The notes: a model not told the origin generated them from the letters alone. 19,122 bases of DNA from JAEUTH01 sp039931675 (GCA_039931675.1 JBDTRM010000153.1:1-19122); one strand, 5' to 3'; counted from the first letter of the stretch, positions 1 through 7,847 are shown. Translations and numbers: made by a program.

Positions 1-1541
1 GACCAGTTGTAAGAACTGTAACCGCTTCCTGCATTTAAAGTTGTTGAACTTCCTGAACAGAATGATAAGCTACCGCTGATTGAAGGAGTAAGGTTTGCAT
101 TAACTGTTGTTGTTACAGAAACAGAACCTGTGCATCCGTTTCCATTAGTAACAGTTACCGTAAATGTACCTGCTGTGCTTACTGAAATAGTTTGCGAAGT
201 TGCTCCGTTTGACCAGTTGTAAGAACTGTAACCGCTTCCTGCATTTAAAGTTGTTGAACTTCCTGCACAGAATGATAAGCTTCCGCTAATTGATGGAGTT
301 GGATTTGCATTAACAGTTGTAGAAACATTTGCAGAACCTGTGCATCCATTTGCATTAGTAACAGTTACCGTAAATGTGGCCGCTGTGTTTGCAGAAATGG
401 TTTGAGTAGTTGCTCCGTTTGACCAGTTATAAGAACTGTAGCCGCTCCCTGCATTTAAAGTTGTTGAACTTCCTGCGCAGAATGATAAACTTCCGAAGAT
501 AGATGGAGTAAGGTTTGCATTAACTGTTGTTGTTACCGAAACAGAACCTATACATCCACTTACATTAGTAACAGTTACTGTAAATGTACCGGCTGTTGAA
601 ACGATGCGTGCTGAGCTTGTCGAAGCATTGTCCCATAAGTAAGAAGTATAACCACTTCCTGCATCCAAAGTTGTCGAACTTCCTGAACAGAATGATAAGC
701 TGCCACTGATTGATGGAGTTGGATTTGCATTAACAGTTGTAGAAGCATTTGCAGAACCTGTACATCCGCTTGCATTCGTAACAGTCAACGTAAATGTACC
801 TGCTATACTTACTGAAATGGTTTGTGTAGTTGCTCCAGTTGACCAGCTGAATGAGCTAAAGTTTCCTGCATTTAAAACAGTTGAACTCCCTAAACAAAAA
901 GAAGTGCTTCCGGTAATTGAAGGAGCCGGGTTGGCATTAACAGTTGTTGTATGCGAGTCTGTGCCTGTACATCCGCTTGCATTAGTAACAGTTACTGTAA
1001 ATGTACCTGCTGCATTAACTGAAATCGTTTGTGTTGTAGCCCCTGTTGACCAGGCGTATGTATTAAAGCTTCCTGCATTTAAAACAGTTGAACTACCTGC
1101 ACAGAATGAAGTGCTGCCGGTGATAACCGGAGCCGGATTTGCATTAACAGTTGTTGTATGCGAGTCTGAGCCTGTGCATCCGCTTGCATTCGTAACAGTT
1201 ACCGTAAATGTTCCTGCGGTACTTACTGAAATGGTTTGTGTTGTTGCTCCCGTTGACCATGTGTATGAGTTAAAGCTTCCTGCATTTAAAACAGTTGAAC
1301 TACCTGCACAGAAAGAAGTGCTTCCTGTGATAGCCGGAGTTGGATTTGCATTGACTGTTATTGTTTTTGTTGATGAAGCCGTACATGCACTACCATTAGT
1401 AACAGTTACTGTATATGTACCAGCCGTATTTGCCGAAATCGTTTGTGTGGTTGCTCCGTTTGACCAGGCGTAAGAACTATAACCGCTTCCTGCATTCAAG
1501 GTTGTTGAACTGCCTGAACAGAATGAAGTACTTCCGCTTAT
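1..1541 (-). repeat. Tandem 207/210-bp repeats encoding Ig-like modules (7 full plus 1 partial)
   Basis: Units begin at the I of I(S/T/F)GSxSFC, the first at 1541 and the last, partial one at 80. The offset of 1461 bp equals three 207-bp units plus four 210-bp units. The 69-residue units (three nearest the N-terminal side after the first) carry NAG-F/N-xx in place of NAGSGYSSY. Nucleotide similarity between units is very high, so recent duplication or gene conversion is likely and the array length may vary between strains. The paired Cys in SFC and NGCTG could form one disulfide per module. The array continues beyond the left edge. Confidence 0.9.
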
Positions 1542-3707
1542 GGATGCAGTTAGATTACACACGGTAATCACTGCATCGTTGCCTGTGCCACCGATATAAG
1601 AAATAAAGGCCTTTTTTGTGGAACCAAGGAAGTTATTAATCGTTGCACCTTCAGGTAATCCCGCAAAGGTTCCGGTAATAGCATCGGTGCCATCATTATC
1701 AAGAATAATAAAAATTTCGCCACCAACAGGAACGTAAGTACTTCCTGTAAAAGTGAGTGTAGCATTACTTAAATTTATCAGTCCTGCATTATTTAATTGT
1801 TGGTATTGTGCGTTTACTGTCGTTCCGTTAATACTAATATTCAATTTTGAATTATTGCCAAAACTCAATGTTTTAGCAGCCGAAGTGCTTATGTCAGTGC
1901 CTGTAGTATTGGGCGCTAATCCATTTGATGTGCCGGCAACCACAATGTTTCCACCGGTCCCCGAAGATAAAATGGTGCCGCCTTGTTCGAGGTAAATATC
2001 ATAAGCTGTGTTAATACTATTGGGTCCTTTAGTGCCGGTCACATTTATATTTCCACCCGATGAGCCAATCTTCGAATTGTTGTCTTCAATATGTACACCG
2101 CTGCACTGATTCCCTGTGGAAGATGCTCCTGTTCCATTTACTGTCACTGTTCCTGAGCCTCCCGATGTAATGCTCGCTGCTGATGCAATATTAACTCCGT
2201 AAGCAGAACCAGCAGTACCGGTGCCACCTCCATAACCGGTTACGATAACATTACCACCTGACGAGGATATGGTTGAATTGGTATCAGTAAGAGAAACCCC
2301 TTCATTATTGGAGCCACTGGTAACGCCACCTGTACCCGTAACAGTAACAGTTCCGTTTCCCCCGGCAGATATTATACCTGCCTGGTGCAGTCTTACTCCA
2401 TAGTTAAAGCCATTTGCACCGCTTCCCATTCCATTACCTGTAACATTTACATTCCCTCCGGCTGAGGTTATCGAAGCTGTCCATATATCTATCCCATAAT
2501 TTGAGGTTCCGCCACCGTTTCCTCCCGTTCCGGTCACAGTTACGTTGCCGTTACCGGCTGCAGTTATCATCCCCGAAGTTTGAAGACCAACACCCTTGGA
2601 ACCGGTACCCACATTGCTGCCTTGCCCGTTTACATACACATTTCCACCTGATGAAGTAATCATTCCTGAATTTGTGATAGCAATCCCCCAGTTGCCCGCA
2701 CCTGTACTATTTCCCCCTGTTCCGTTTACAGTTACAGTGCCATTTCCACCTGCCCTTATACTGGCCGATGAAAATACTGCTATACCTGTATTGCCAACAG
2801 AAGCACCACTGCCATTTCCATTACCCGTTACTCTTACAGGCCCACCGTGCGATGTTATCATGGCTGTGGAACCGGACATATATACACCGTCCTGGTTATT
2901 AAATGCTAAAGCTGAACCGGTGCCTTCTACAGTTAATGAGTCAGAAGTTCCTCCTATAATCTGCGATTCATTTATAGTTATACCATTGATGCTACCACCT
3001 CTTGCTTTTATGTTTACCCTTCCTGAACCTGTGGCCTCAATTTTTGCGTTGTACATAAAAATGCCCCAATAGTTGTTGGTTACGGCTACAGGTTGCTGAT
3101 TAGCCTCTATGATAATATTCCCGTTAATCGTATTAAGCTGTCCTCCGCTGTTAAATCTAATGCCTTTGCTGGCTTTTAAAGTGGCTGAGCCTGTGCCCGA
3201 AAGATTTACGGGGTGACTATAAATAACAATTTCGTCTTCTCCGGGATTTGGGTCATCGTTCTGCAAATCAATATCCAGGTTAGCATTTGGAATAAAAGTT
3301 ACTACACCCCCAAAAAACTCCACATAATCATTTCCCTCACCTCCGTTTATTGTAAGATTGGGGAGACCAGCCGAAGCGCCAAACATCTCTATTGAGTCAG
3401 CACCGGTTCCACCGTTTACAGTAATGCCCATAATACCTGCAAGCGGTATAAATGCATTAGCAGTGGAAAACATAGTAATCGCTCCTCCATTTATAGAATA
3501 GGTGCTCGTATAACCGGTCGGAACAGAAATATGAAGATTGGTGCCACTCGTATTTATAAAAAGAAAGTTAAGTAACCCGGTGGTGTGGTTCACTGTAATG
3601 GTAGTGCTCGTAGTGGTGATGGTGTAATCCTGCGCTTTAGCAGAATAGGAAATGCACAACAATGCAAATGAGCATACAAACAGAATGTGCCTCGAAATTT
3701 TTTTCAT
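1..3707 (-). CDS. Giant secreted adhesin-like repeat protein (C-terminus beyond window)
   Basis: About 1235 residues are visible and the frame stays open to the left edge. The start chosen at 3707 begins a clear signal peptide (MKKISRHILFVCSF, cleaved near AKAQ-DY). An in-frame ATG at 3776 would add 23 non-hydrophobic residues and is a possible alternative. Residues 99-107 and 122-130 (GGTGADSIE, GGEGNDYVE) fit the RTX-like GGxGxDxUx pattern. About nine repeats of ~33 residues follow, alternating 'GNGTVTVxGTGG' and 'SSGGNVxVxGxG' forms, as expected for a right-handed beta-helix. After a linker come Ig/PKD-like repeats, each with SFCxGSS, a W about 20 residues later and TFTVTVTNxxGCT. Such proteins in Bacteroidota are normally exported and surface-bound, usually by T9SS, but the sorting domain would lie outside the window. 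A role in adhesion or gliding is inferred. The upstream dyad at 3854-3867 suggests control by the response regulator encoded at 7197-7847. Confidence 0.85.
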   Translation of the reverse strand, partial: MKKISRHILFVCSFALLCISYSAKAQDYTITTTSTTITVNHTTGLLNFLFINTSGTNLHISVPTGYTSTYSINGGAITMFSTANAFIPLAGIMGITVNGGTGADSIEMFGASAGLPNLTINGGEGNDYVEFFGGVVTFIPNANLDIDLQNDDPNPGEDEIVIYSHPVNLSGTGSATLKASKGIRFNSGGQLNTINGNIIIEANQQPVAVTNNYWGIFMYNAKIEATGSGRVNIKARGGSINGITINESQIIGGTSDSLTVEGTGSALAFNNQDGVYMSGSTAMITSHGGPVRVTGNGNGSGASVGNTGIAVFSSASIRAGGNGTVTVNGTGGNSTGAGNWGIAITNSGMITSSGGNVYVNGQGSNVGTGSKGVGLQTSGMITAAGNGNVTVTGTGGNGGGTSNYGIDIWTASITSAGGNVNVTGNGMGSGANGFNYGVRLHQAGIISAGGNGTVTVTGTGGVTSGSNNEGVSLTDTNSTISSSGGNVIVTGYGGGTGTAGSAYGVNIASAASITSGGSGTVTVNGTGASSTGNQCSGVHIEDNNSKIGSSGGNINVTGTKGPNSINTAYDIYLEQGGTILSSGTGGNIVVAGTSNGLAPNTTGTDISTSAAKTLSFGNNSKLNISINGTTVNAQYQQLNNAGLINLSNATLTFTGSTYVPVGGEIFIILDNDGTDAITGTFAGLPEGATINNFLGSTKKAFISYIGGTGNDAVITVCNLTASISGSTSFCSGSSTTLNAGSGYSSYAWSNGATTQTISANTAGTYTVTVTNGSACTASSTKTITVNANPTPAITGSTSFCAGSSTVLNAGSFNSYTWSTGATTQTISVSTAGTFTVTVTNASGCTGSDSHTTTVNANPAPVITGSTSFCAGSSTVLNAGSFNTYAWSTGATTQTISVNAAGTFTVTVTNASGCTGTDSHTTTVNANPAPSITGSTSFCLGSSTVLNAGNFSSFSWSTGATTQTISVSIAGTFTLTVTNASGCTGSANASTTVNANPTPSISGSLSFCSGSSTTLDAGSGYTSYLWDNASTSSARIVSTAGTFTVTVTNVSGCIGSVSVTTTVNANLTPSIFGSLSFCAGSSTTLNAGSGYSSYNWSNGATTQTISANTAATFTVTVTNANGCTGSANVSTTVNANPTPSISGSLSFCAGSSTTLNAGSGYSSYNWSNGATSQTISVSTAGTFTVTVTNGNGCTGSVSVTTTVNANLTPSISGSLSFCSGSSTTLNAGSGYSSYNW
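609..627. repeat. REP-like short palindromic word inside an Ig-like repeat unit
   Basis: TGCTGAGCTTGTCGAAGCA contains CTTCGACAAGCTCAG on the minus strand, a word I recall as dispersed at high copy in many unrelated bacterial genomes. Here it lies in frame within one 210-bp adhesin repeat and changes the usual SNGATTQTISV stretch to DNASTSSARIV without changing unit length. No second copy was seen in this window, so its status as a dispersed element rests on general knowledge. Confidence 0.4.
2010..2895 (-). repeat. About nine degenerate ~98-bp repeats encoding beta-helix coils
   Basis: The encoded units are ~32-34 residues, each starting G-(I/V)-x-(I/L/M) and containing ITS-GGN-V-V-G or GGNGTVTVNGTGG. 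The two unit types alternate, so the real structural period may be a pair of units (~66 residues). DNA identity is much lower than in the Ig-like array, so this block is older. The glycine, asparagine and threonine-rich composition and the regular hydrophobic spacing point to a parallel beta-helix, as in filamentous-haemagglutinin-like proteins. Confidence 0.7.
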
Positions 3708-3776
3708 CGAAACTAATACTGCATTATCAATTGCGTTTGCACCAGGTGCTGAAGAGAGTTGAATGTTTTTTTTCAT

Positions 3777-4089
3777 TTTTAATGGGATTTAATTTATAAA
3801 GTCAAATAAATTTTGACGCGGCAAAAGAACCTCGGCTATCAGAGCATGTCAATTATCAAAAGTGATAGTATTTGGGGGTGGTGATTGAAAAAGTTGGAAA
3901 GAGGCTCGGAATAAAATGGTATCACGTTAACACAAAGTATTACGTGCATGAAATATTGAGATAAAAAAATCATCCGGTTACATGAAATTCAATGCTGAAA
4001 ATTTTTATATAGTGTTGGCAATTTAATATTTGTAATGAAAAAACGACTTTGTTTTATTCTAAATTCGCAACATATTCAAAACAAAAATT
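3777..4089. other. Divergent intergenic region between adhesin and methyltransferase genes
   Basis: This AT-rich 313-bp stretch separates the minus-strand adhesin gene from the plus-strand restriction-modification genes and must hold both promoters. It contains the dyad listed at 3854-3867. No convincing Bacteroidota TTTG-N19-TANNTTTG promoter, no terminator and no additional gene could be seen. The left boundary of the restriction island probably lies between the dyad and position 4089. Confidence 0.6.
3854..3867. promoter_or_regulatory. Candidate operator TATCA-N4-TGATA upstream of the adhesin gene
   Basis: TATCA-AAAG-TGATA lies within a longer segment, 3849-3869, that matches 7894-7914 at 20 of 21 positions. 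It is 78 bp upstream of the ATG at 3776 and 147 bp upstream of the ATG at 3707. A symmetric site of this size fits a dimeric LuxR/NarL-type regulator. The only such regulator in view is encoded next to the second copy. Confidence 0.55.
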
Positions 4090-5034
4090 ATGGGTTACAC
4101 AATTCAAGATATCCAAGAAACAACTTCTGTAGTAGCTGAGGATATTGAGAAATATATTCGCCTCAACAAAATTAAAGTTGGGAAGAACGGCTCTCTTTCC
4201 GAGAAGTCTTATCACACCTTGATTGATTTATTTTCAGGTCAGGAATTAATAGAAGATGACAACAAACGAGTTTACGTTTTAAACGGTCATAAGATTGAAG
4301 TAAAACAAAAACCAGTTTTTGAAAGTGAAGACCATAGAATTTCATTGTTTCAAGATGATGCAATTAATTTTTTGAAAAACTTGCCGTCAGCAAGTGTTGA
4401 TGTAATAATTACCGACCCTGCTTATTCAGGAATGAATCAACGATTGAAACTGGGACGTGGAAAAATTATCGGAAAGTATGCCGATGCAGGAAAGAATGGT
4501 GCAAAATGGTTTGAAGAGTTTCACGATACTGAAGAAAATTACAGGACATTCCTTCAAGAATGTTATCGTGTTCTGAAAAACAACAGACACATTTACATAA
4601 TGTTTGACTCTTTTTCTTTGCTTTCACTTGCTCCGATTGCCCGTGATGTTTTTGAAGTAAAAAATGTTTTGTGTTGGGATAAAGCAAACATTGGTCTCGG
4701 TCATTATTTTAGGCGTAGACACGAATTTATTTTGTTTGCAAGCAAAGGAAAAAGAAGATTGAATTCTAAAAGTATTCCCGATGTCTGGAAAATAAAAAGG
4801 ATTACTTCCTCTCAATATCCAACACAAAAACCAACAGAAGTTTTTGAGTTGATGCTTAAAGGAAGTGCCGAAAAAGATTTTGTCGTTTGCGACCCGTTTC
4901 TTGGAAGTGGTTCATCAGCTATTACGGCAATAAAATCGGACTGCAAGTTTTTAGGTTGTGATATTTCCGATAAATCAATTTCAGTTTCTAAGGAAAGGAT
5001 TCAACCGCTTTTAAAATTTTCTTTGGCTGCATAA
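4090..5034 (+). CDS. Site-specific DNA methyltransferase, beta class (restriction-modification)
   Basis: This 314-residue protein is predicted to transfer a methyl group from S-adenosylmethionine to DNA. The catalytic motif IV appears as DPAY (109-112, in IITDPAYSGM) and precedes the cofactor-binding motif I, DPFLGSGSS (268-276). QKP (246-248) marks motif X. The order IV, target-recognition region, X, I is that of beta-class N6-adenine or N4-cytosine enzymes. The usual family form is DPPY or SPPY, so Ala in the third position is a variant. The first ~50 residues look like a small helix-turn-helix domain. The stop codon overlaps the next start by one base (TAATG), so it is translationally coupled to the nuclease gene and should protect the host from it. 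The recognition sequence cannot be read from the sequence. Confidence 0.85.
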   Translation: MGYTIQDIQETTSVVAEDIEKYIRLNKIKVGKNGSLSEKSYHTLIDLFSGQELIEDDNKRVYVLNGHKIEVKQKPVFESEDHRISLFQDDAINFLKNLPSASVDVIITDPAYSGMNQRLKLGRGKIIGKYADAGKNGAKWFEEFHDTEENYRTFLQECYRVLKNNRHIYIMFDSFSLLSLAPIARDVFEVKNVLCWDKANIGLGHYFRRRHEFILFASKGKRRLNSKSIPDVWKIKRITSSQYPTQKPTEVFELMLKGSAEKDFVVCDPFLGSGSSAITAIKSDCKFLGCDISDKSISVSKERIQPLLKFSLAA

Positions 5035-5762
5035 TGACAAAAGTTGAAGCAATAAAAAAAGTATTAGAGGACAATGGCGGAGCAGCAAGTTGGAAATCTA
5101 TCTACGACAACATTGAGAAATATTATCCTACTGCAAAACATTCAGGAGAATGGGAAGCTGGAATAAGAGGAGTTCTTTATAGAGAGATTAGGGAAAGCAG
5201 AAACTTCAAGAAAATTGGTTTAGCAATTTTTGCATTGAAAGATTATGCAGAAGAAAAAGCACCAAAGAAATCAGATACTGTAAGAATGCACTCATTCATT
5301 GAGGGTATTTGTTTAGAGTTAGGCAACTTCAAAAATTACAACACATATACAGCAGACCCTTCTGCAACTTTCAAAGACCATATCAAACTATTCGATTTAA
5401 CAACCGTCAAGAATATTCCTAATTTTACTTACACTGATATTGTTTCTGAAGCAAAAAGAATTGATGTGATTTGGTTTAATAAAAATGGATTTCAATTTCC
5501 TCAAAAAGTATTTGAAGTAGTTGATAGTATTGGAACTTTAACAGGAGCATTTAATAGAAGTTTACAGCTATTAAATTTTAGAACCGAATTTTACATCATT
5601 GCTCCAGAAGAACATCGCAACAAATTTGAAAAGCAAATTAATCTTGAACCATATCAAAGCAATGCTGAAAAATTTAAGTTTGCTAATTATAATGAGATGA
5701 TTGAACTTTATGATAATGCAGCAAAGGCGAATAAATTAGAAAGTAAAATATTCCAATTCTAA
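5034..5762 (+). CDS. Putative restriction endonuclease with N-terminal HARE-HTH domain
   Basis: The protein has 242 residues. Residues 1-70 (KVEAIKKVLEDNGG, then a W-x-SIYDNI helix and IGLAIFALKDY) match a HARE-type winged helix, a DNA-binding domain found on restriction and chromatin proteins. From ~100 the sequence fits a PD-(D/E)XK-like nuclease core, with D144 in RIDVIWFNK and E161 in VFEVVDS as probable metal ligands. A hydrophobic strand, EFYIIAP, follows. In related proteins I recall the segment after the Glu as EVEHS-like, so VVDS is a deviation that could affect activity. It overlaps the methyltransferase by one base upstream and the small gene by one base downstream. Pairing with a methyltransferase supports a type II restriction role, with moderate certainty. 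Confidence 0.7.
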   Translation: MTKVEAIKKVLEDNGGAASWKSIYDNIEKYYPTAKHSGEWEAGIRGVLYREIRESRNFKKIGLAIFALKDYAEEKAPKKSDTVRMHSFIEGICLELGNFKNYNTYTADPSATFKDHIKLFDLTTVKNIPNFTYTDIVSEAKRIDVIWFNKNGFQFPQKVFEVVDSIGTLTGAFNRSLQLLNFRTEFYIIAPEEHRNKFEKQINLEPYQSNAEKFKFANYNEMIELYDNAAKANKLESKIFQF

Positions 5763-6025
5763 TGGCACAACACTACGACATCACAAAATATCCTCAAAAA
5801 TATTTTAGGTCAATTGAAGATTCCTTTAAAAGAAAATTTTCTTTGGGTGTTCAAAAAGTAAAATACTCTTTAAAATACTTTTATGTTGAAGATGAAAGAG
5901 CAAAAGAACATTCAAACGATGTTGTTTTTGAAACATCAAAGAAAGTCAATAATGAAATAGAGAAATTTGAAATTCATTTTGACCAAAATTCAAATTCAAT
6001 TACAAAGATTTATTTGGTGAAGTAG
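5762..6025 (+). CDS. Small protein of unknown function in restriction-modification operon
   Basis: This 87-residue protein starts at an ATG that overlaps the nuclease stop by one base, so it belongs to the same operon. It is rich in Lys, Glu, Phe and Tyr, has no signal peptide or membrane segment, and shows alternating basic and aromatic residues (YFRSIEDSFKRKF, VKYSLKYFYVEDE). Its C-terminal half looks like a few beta strands. No family was recognised. Its position suits an accessory subunit of the nuclease or a control protein, but there is no direct sign of either. Confidence 0.65.
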   Translation: MAQHYDITKYPQKYFRSIEDSFKRKFSLGVQKVKYSLKYFYVEDERAKEHSNDVVFETSKKVNNEIEKFEIHFDQNSNSITKIYLVK

Positions 6026-6036
6026 TTTGCGTTAGG

Positions 6037-6086
6037 GATTGTAGCGGAAATCCTTTTTGCTTTTCGCAAAAAGATTGTAGCGGAAA
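6037..6086 (+). repeat. Two direct repeats flanking a hairpin at a gene-fragment junction
   Basis: GATTGTAGCGGAAA occurs at 6037-6050 and again at 6073-6086. Between them CTTTTTGC (6053-6060) and GCAAAAAG (6066-6073) form an 8-bp stem with a 5-base loop. The first repeat also closes on itself as GGATT...AATCC. The block starts 12 bases after the small gene and ends 14 bases before the open frame of the truncated restriction gene. It could act as a terminator of the methyltransferase operon, but its repeat structure and location at a junction also fit a mobile or recombination-associated short repeat. Confidence 0.6.
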
Positions 6087-6099
6087 GCCCGACCCGTAG

Positions 6100-7134
6100 G
6101 GGAACGCCCAAATAATTTTAACTCTTTCAAAGTTTGTCAAGACAAAGAAAAGCAACCACAACGATTATGCAGATGCATTTGTTCGCTATTTGAGGGCAAC
6201 ACAATTTGTTTCGTTTGATAAGAAAACTTTTAGAATGATTACTGCTCCGTCTCGGGCTGCTGAAGTTAATTATGTTTTGAAAAATGTTGAACGAGATGCA
6301 AAGGCATACAAAACAGAAGTTGATTACAAAAAATATCTTTTCAATCCCGATTCGTTGTTGTTGCTTACTGACGATAGAAAGTATCTTGAAAAGCAACTTG
6401 CAAAATTGGCTGTGAAATTTGCTACAACTGCAAGTGTTGAGTCATTGAAAGATTTGTTAGAAACAACAGAAAGAAAAATGATTTCTGCTGTCATTGAAGA
6501 AACAGAAGTTGCTTTAAAAAATTACAAAGAGTTTGATGATATAATTGATGTGTTCGGAAAAATTCAGAAGAAAGAAGTTCCTGACCCTCCACTTTATTTG
6601 GAGTGGAATATTTGGAGAGCAATGGTTATGATTAACTATGCCAAAGTTGTCAAAGGAAATTTTGCTTTGGATTTGGACGGAGTTCCTTTGAATACTGCAC
6701 TTGGAAATATGCCCGATATTCAAGCGGAATATGACGGCTTTAAAATGATTGTTGAAGTAACGATGTCAAGCGGAAACAAACAGTATGAAATGGAAGGCGA
6801 ACCTGTTGCTCGTCACTTTGGAAACTTACAAAAGAATTCTGATGTCCCTGTGTATTGCTTGTTCGTTGCACCGAAAATTAGTGAAGGTGCATTGGCTCAT
6901 TTCTTTAACCTCAACCGATTTAATACGAAAGCTTACGGGGGCAAAACAAGAATTGTTCCTATGAGCTTGAGTCAATTTATATTGTTTATAACCATTGCAA
7001 AAGATAAGAAATTTAACAACTCAAAAACTTTGAAAGTCTGCTTGGACTCTATAGTTCAGAAAAATTTTTCGGTGGATGATGAAGTTGTTTGGTATCAGCA
7101 AATTAATGACTCCATTTCTGAATGGATAGGTTAA
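6100..7134 (+). pseudogene. 5'-truncated AlwI/BstNBI-family type IIS restriction endonuclease
   Basis: The frame is open from 6100 (after a TAG at 6097) to the stop at 7134, but the first in-frame ATG is 6235 and the only earlier reasonable start is TTG at 6190. From TTG, 314 residues match by eye the C-terminal ~60% of the nicking enzyme Nt.BstNBI (604 residues). NHNDYADAFVRYLRATQ matches its inter-domain region. LEWNIWRA (E138), MPDIQAEYDGF (D176), VEVTMSSGNKQ (E189) and MEGEPVARHF correspond to the catalytic domain, and YCLFVAPKI follows. All catalytic acidic residues are kept, while the ~235-residue N-terminal DNA-recognition half is absent and the repeat/hairpin sits at the break. The best reading is a decaying remnant cut by insertion of the upstream cassette. 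A TTG-started catalytic subunit, like the small subunit of heterodimeric BspD6I, is the alternative. Confidence 0.75.
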
Positions 7135-7196
7135 GTCTCGCGGCTTTTGCAAAAGTCTTCCAGGCAATTCATAAACTCAATAAAGACAAACCTGCC

Positions 7197-7847
7197 TCAT
7201 GAACCCGAAAAAAGCTTCTGATTAATTGCCTTTGCCACAGCTTCAGTCATAGAGCTTACGTGCAGCTTTTCATAAATCTTTGTCATGTGTGCACGTACGG
7301 TTGCATAGGTAATAAAAAGCTTATCGGCAATCATTTTATAAGAACAGCCTTGCACTAATAAAGCAAGTACCTCTGCTTCGCGAGCGCTCAGGTGGTAATC
7401 TTCCTTAACGGGAACAGAAGGGTCGGCCTGGAAATGCATCAATACTTTTTTTGCAATGCTGGGTGTCATAGGAGCGCCACCGGTATAAACTTCGCGTATA
7501 GCTTCCAGGATATCATTAGATGGAGCATTCTTTAAAATATAACCATTGGCACCAGCTTTAATAGCAGAAAAAACTTTTTCATTGTCTTCAAAAACTGTTT
7601 GCATCAGTATCTGCACTTTGGTAAAATTCTTACGAATCAGCTTTACACCTTCTATGCCATTCATGCCCGGCATGTCAATATCCATAATCACCACATCAGG
7701 CTGCGTTTGCTGTATGTTGCGTATCACATCCCTGCAATGCGCAAATGAACCAACCGGCTCCAGGTCTTCCGCATCTTCTAACAGCATCGTAATTGAATCG
7801 CGTAGCGAATCGTTATCATCAAAAATTGTAATTCTTATATTGCTCAT
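7197..7847 (-). CDS. Two-component response regulator, NarL/LuxR family
   Basis: The 216-residue protein has an N-terminal receiver domain with the acidic pocket FDDN (D10, D11), the probable phosphoacceptor D56 in VIMDIDMPGMNG and the conserved Lys in ILKNAPS. The C-terminal LuxR-type helix-turn-helix runs from LSAREAEVLALL to the recognition helix ATVRAHMTKIYEKLHV. When phosphorylated it should dimerise and bind DNA as a transcription factor. The partner kinase is encoded immediately upstream, ending 84 bp before this start. That gap holds the dyad at 7899-7912, so the gene probably has its own, autoregulated promoter. It ends facing the restriction-gene fragment, 62 bp away. Confidence 0.93.
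   Translation of the reverse strand: MSNIRITIFDDNDSLRDSITMLLEDAEDLEPVGSFAHCRDVIRNIQQTQPDVVIMDIDMPGMNGIEGVKLIRKNFTKVQILMQTVFEDNEKVFSAIKAGANGYILKNAPSNDILEAIREVYTGGAPMTPSIAKKVLMHFQADPSVPVKEDYHLSAREAEVLALLVQGCSYKMIADKLFITYATVRAHMTKIYEKLHVSSMTEAVAKAINQKLFSGS

Noticed and set aside
817..1473. 218-residue plus-strand open frame
   Set aside because: It is the antisense shadow of the Ig-like repeat array; its own repeats arise from the 207-bp period, and the minus-strand frame is continuous and makes domain sense.
1..1541. Repeats as a possible CRISPR or satellite array
   Set aside because: The period is 207-210 bp, the repeats are coding throughout and there are no unique spacers.
2596..3072. 158-residue proline-rich plus-strand open frame
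   Set aside because: It is antisense to the beta-helix part of the adhesin; the Pro/Val composition is what the complement of Gly/Asn/Thr codons gives.
3777..4089. Bacteroidota-type TTTG/TANNTTTG promoters before the adhesin and methyltransferase genes
   Set aside because: TTTG words exist but none has the right partner at the right spacing.
7144..7155. Palindrome CTTTTGCAAAAG as terminator between the converging genes
   Set aside because: A 12-bp palindrome without a loop cannot form a useful hairpin and no T-run follows; at most a protein-binding word.
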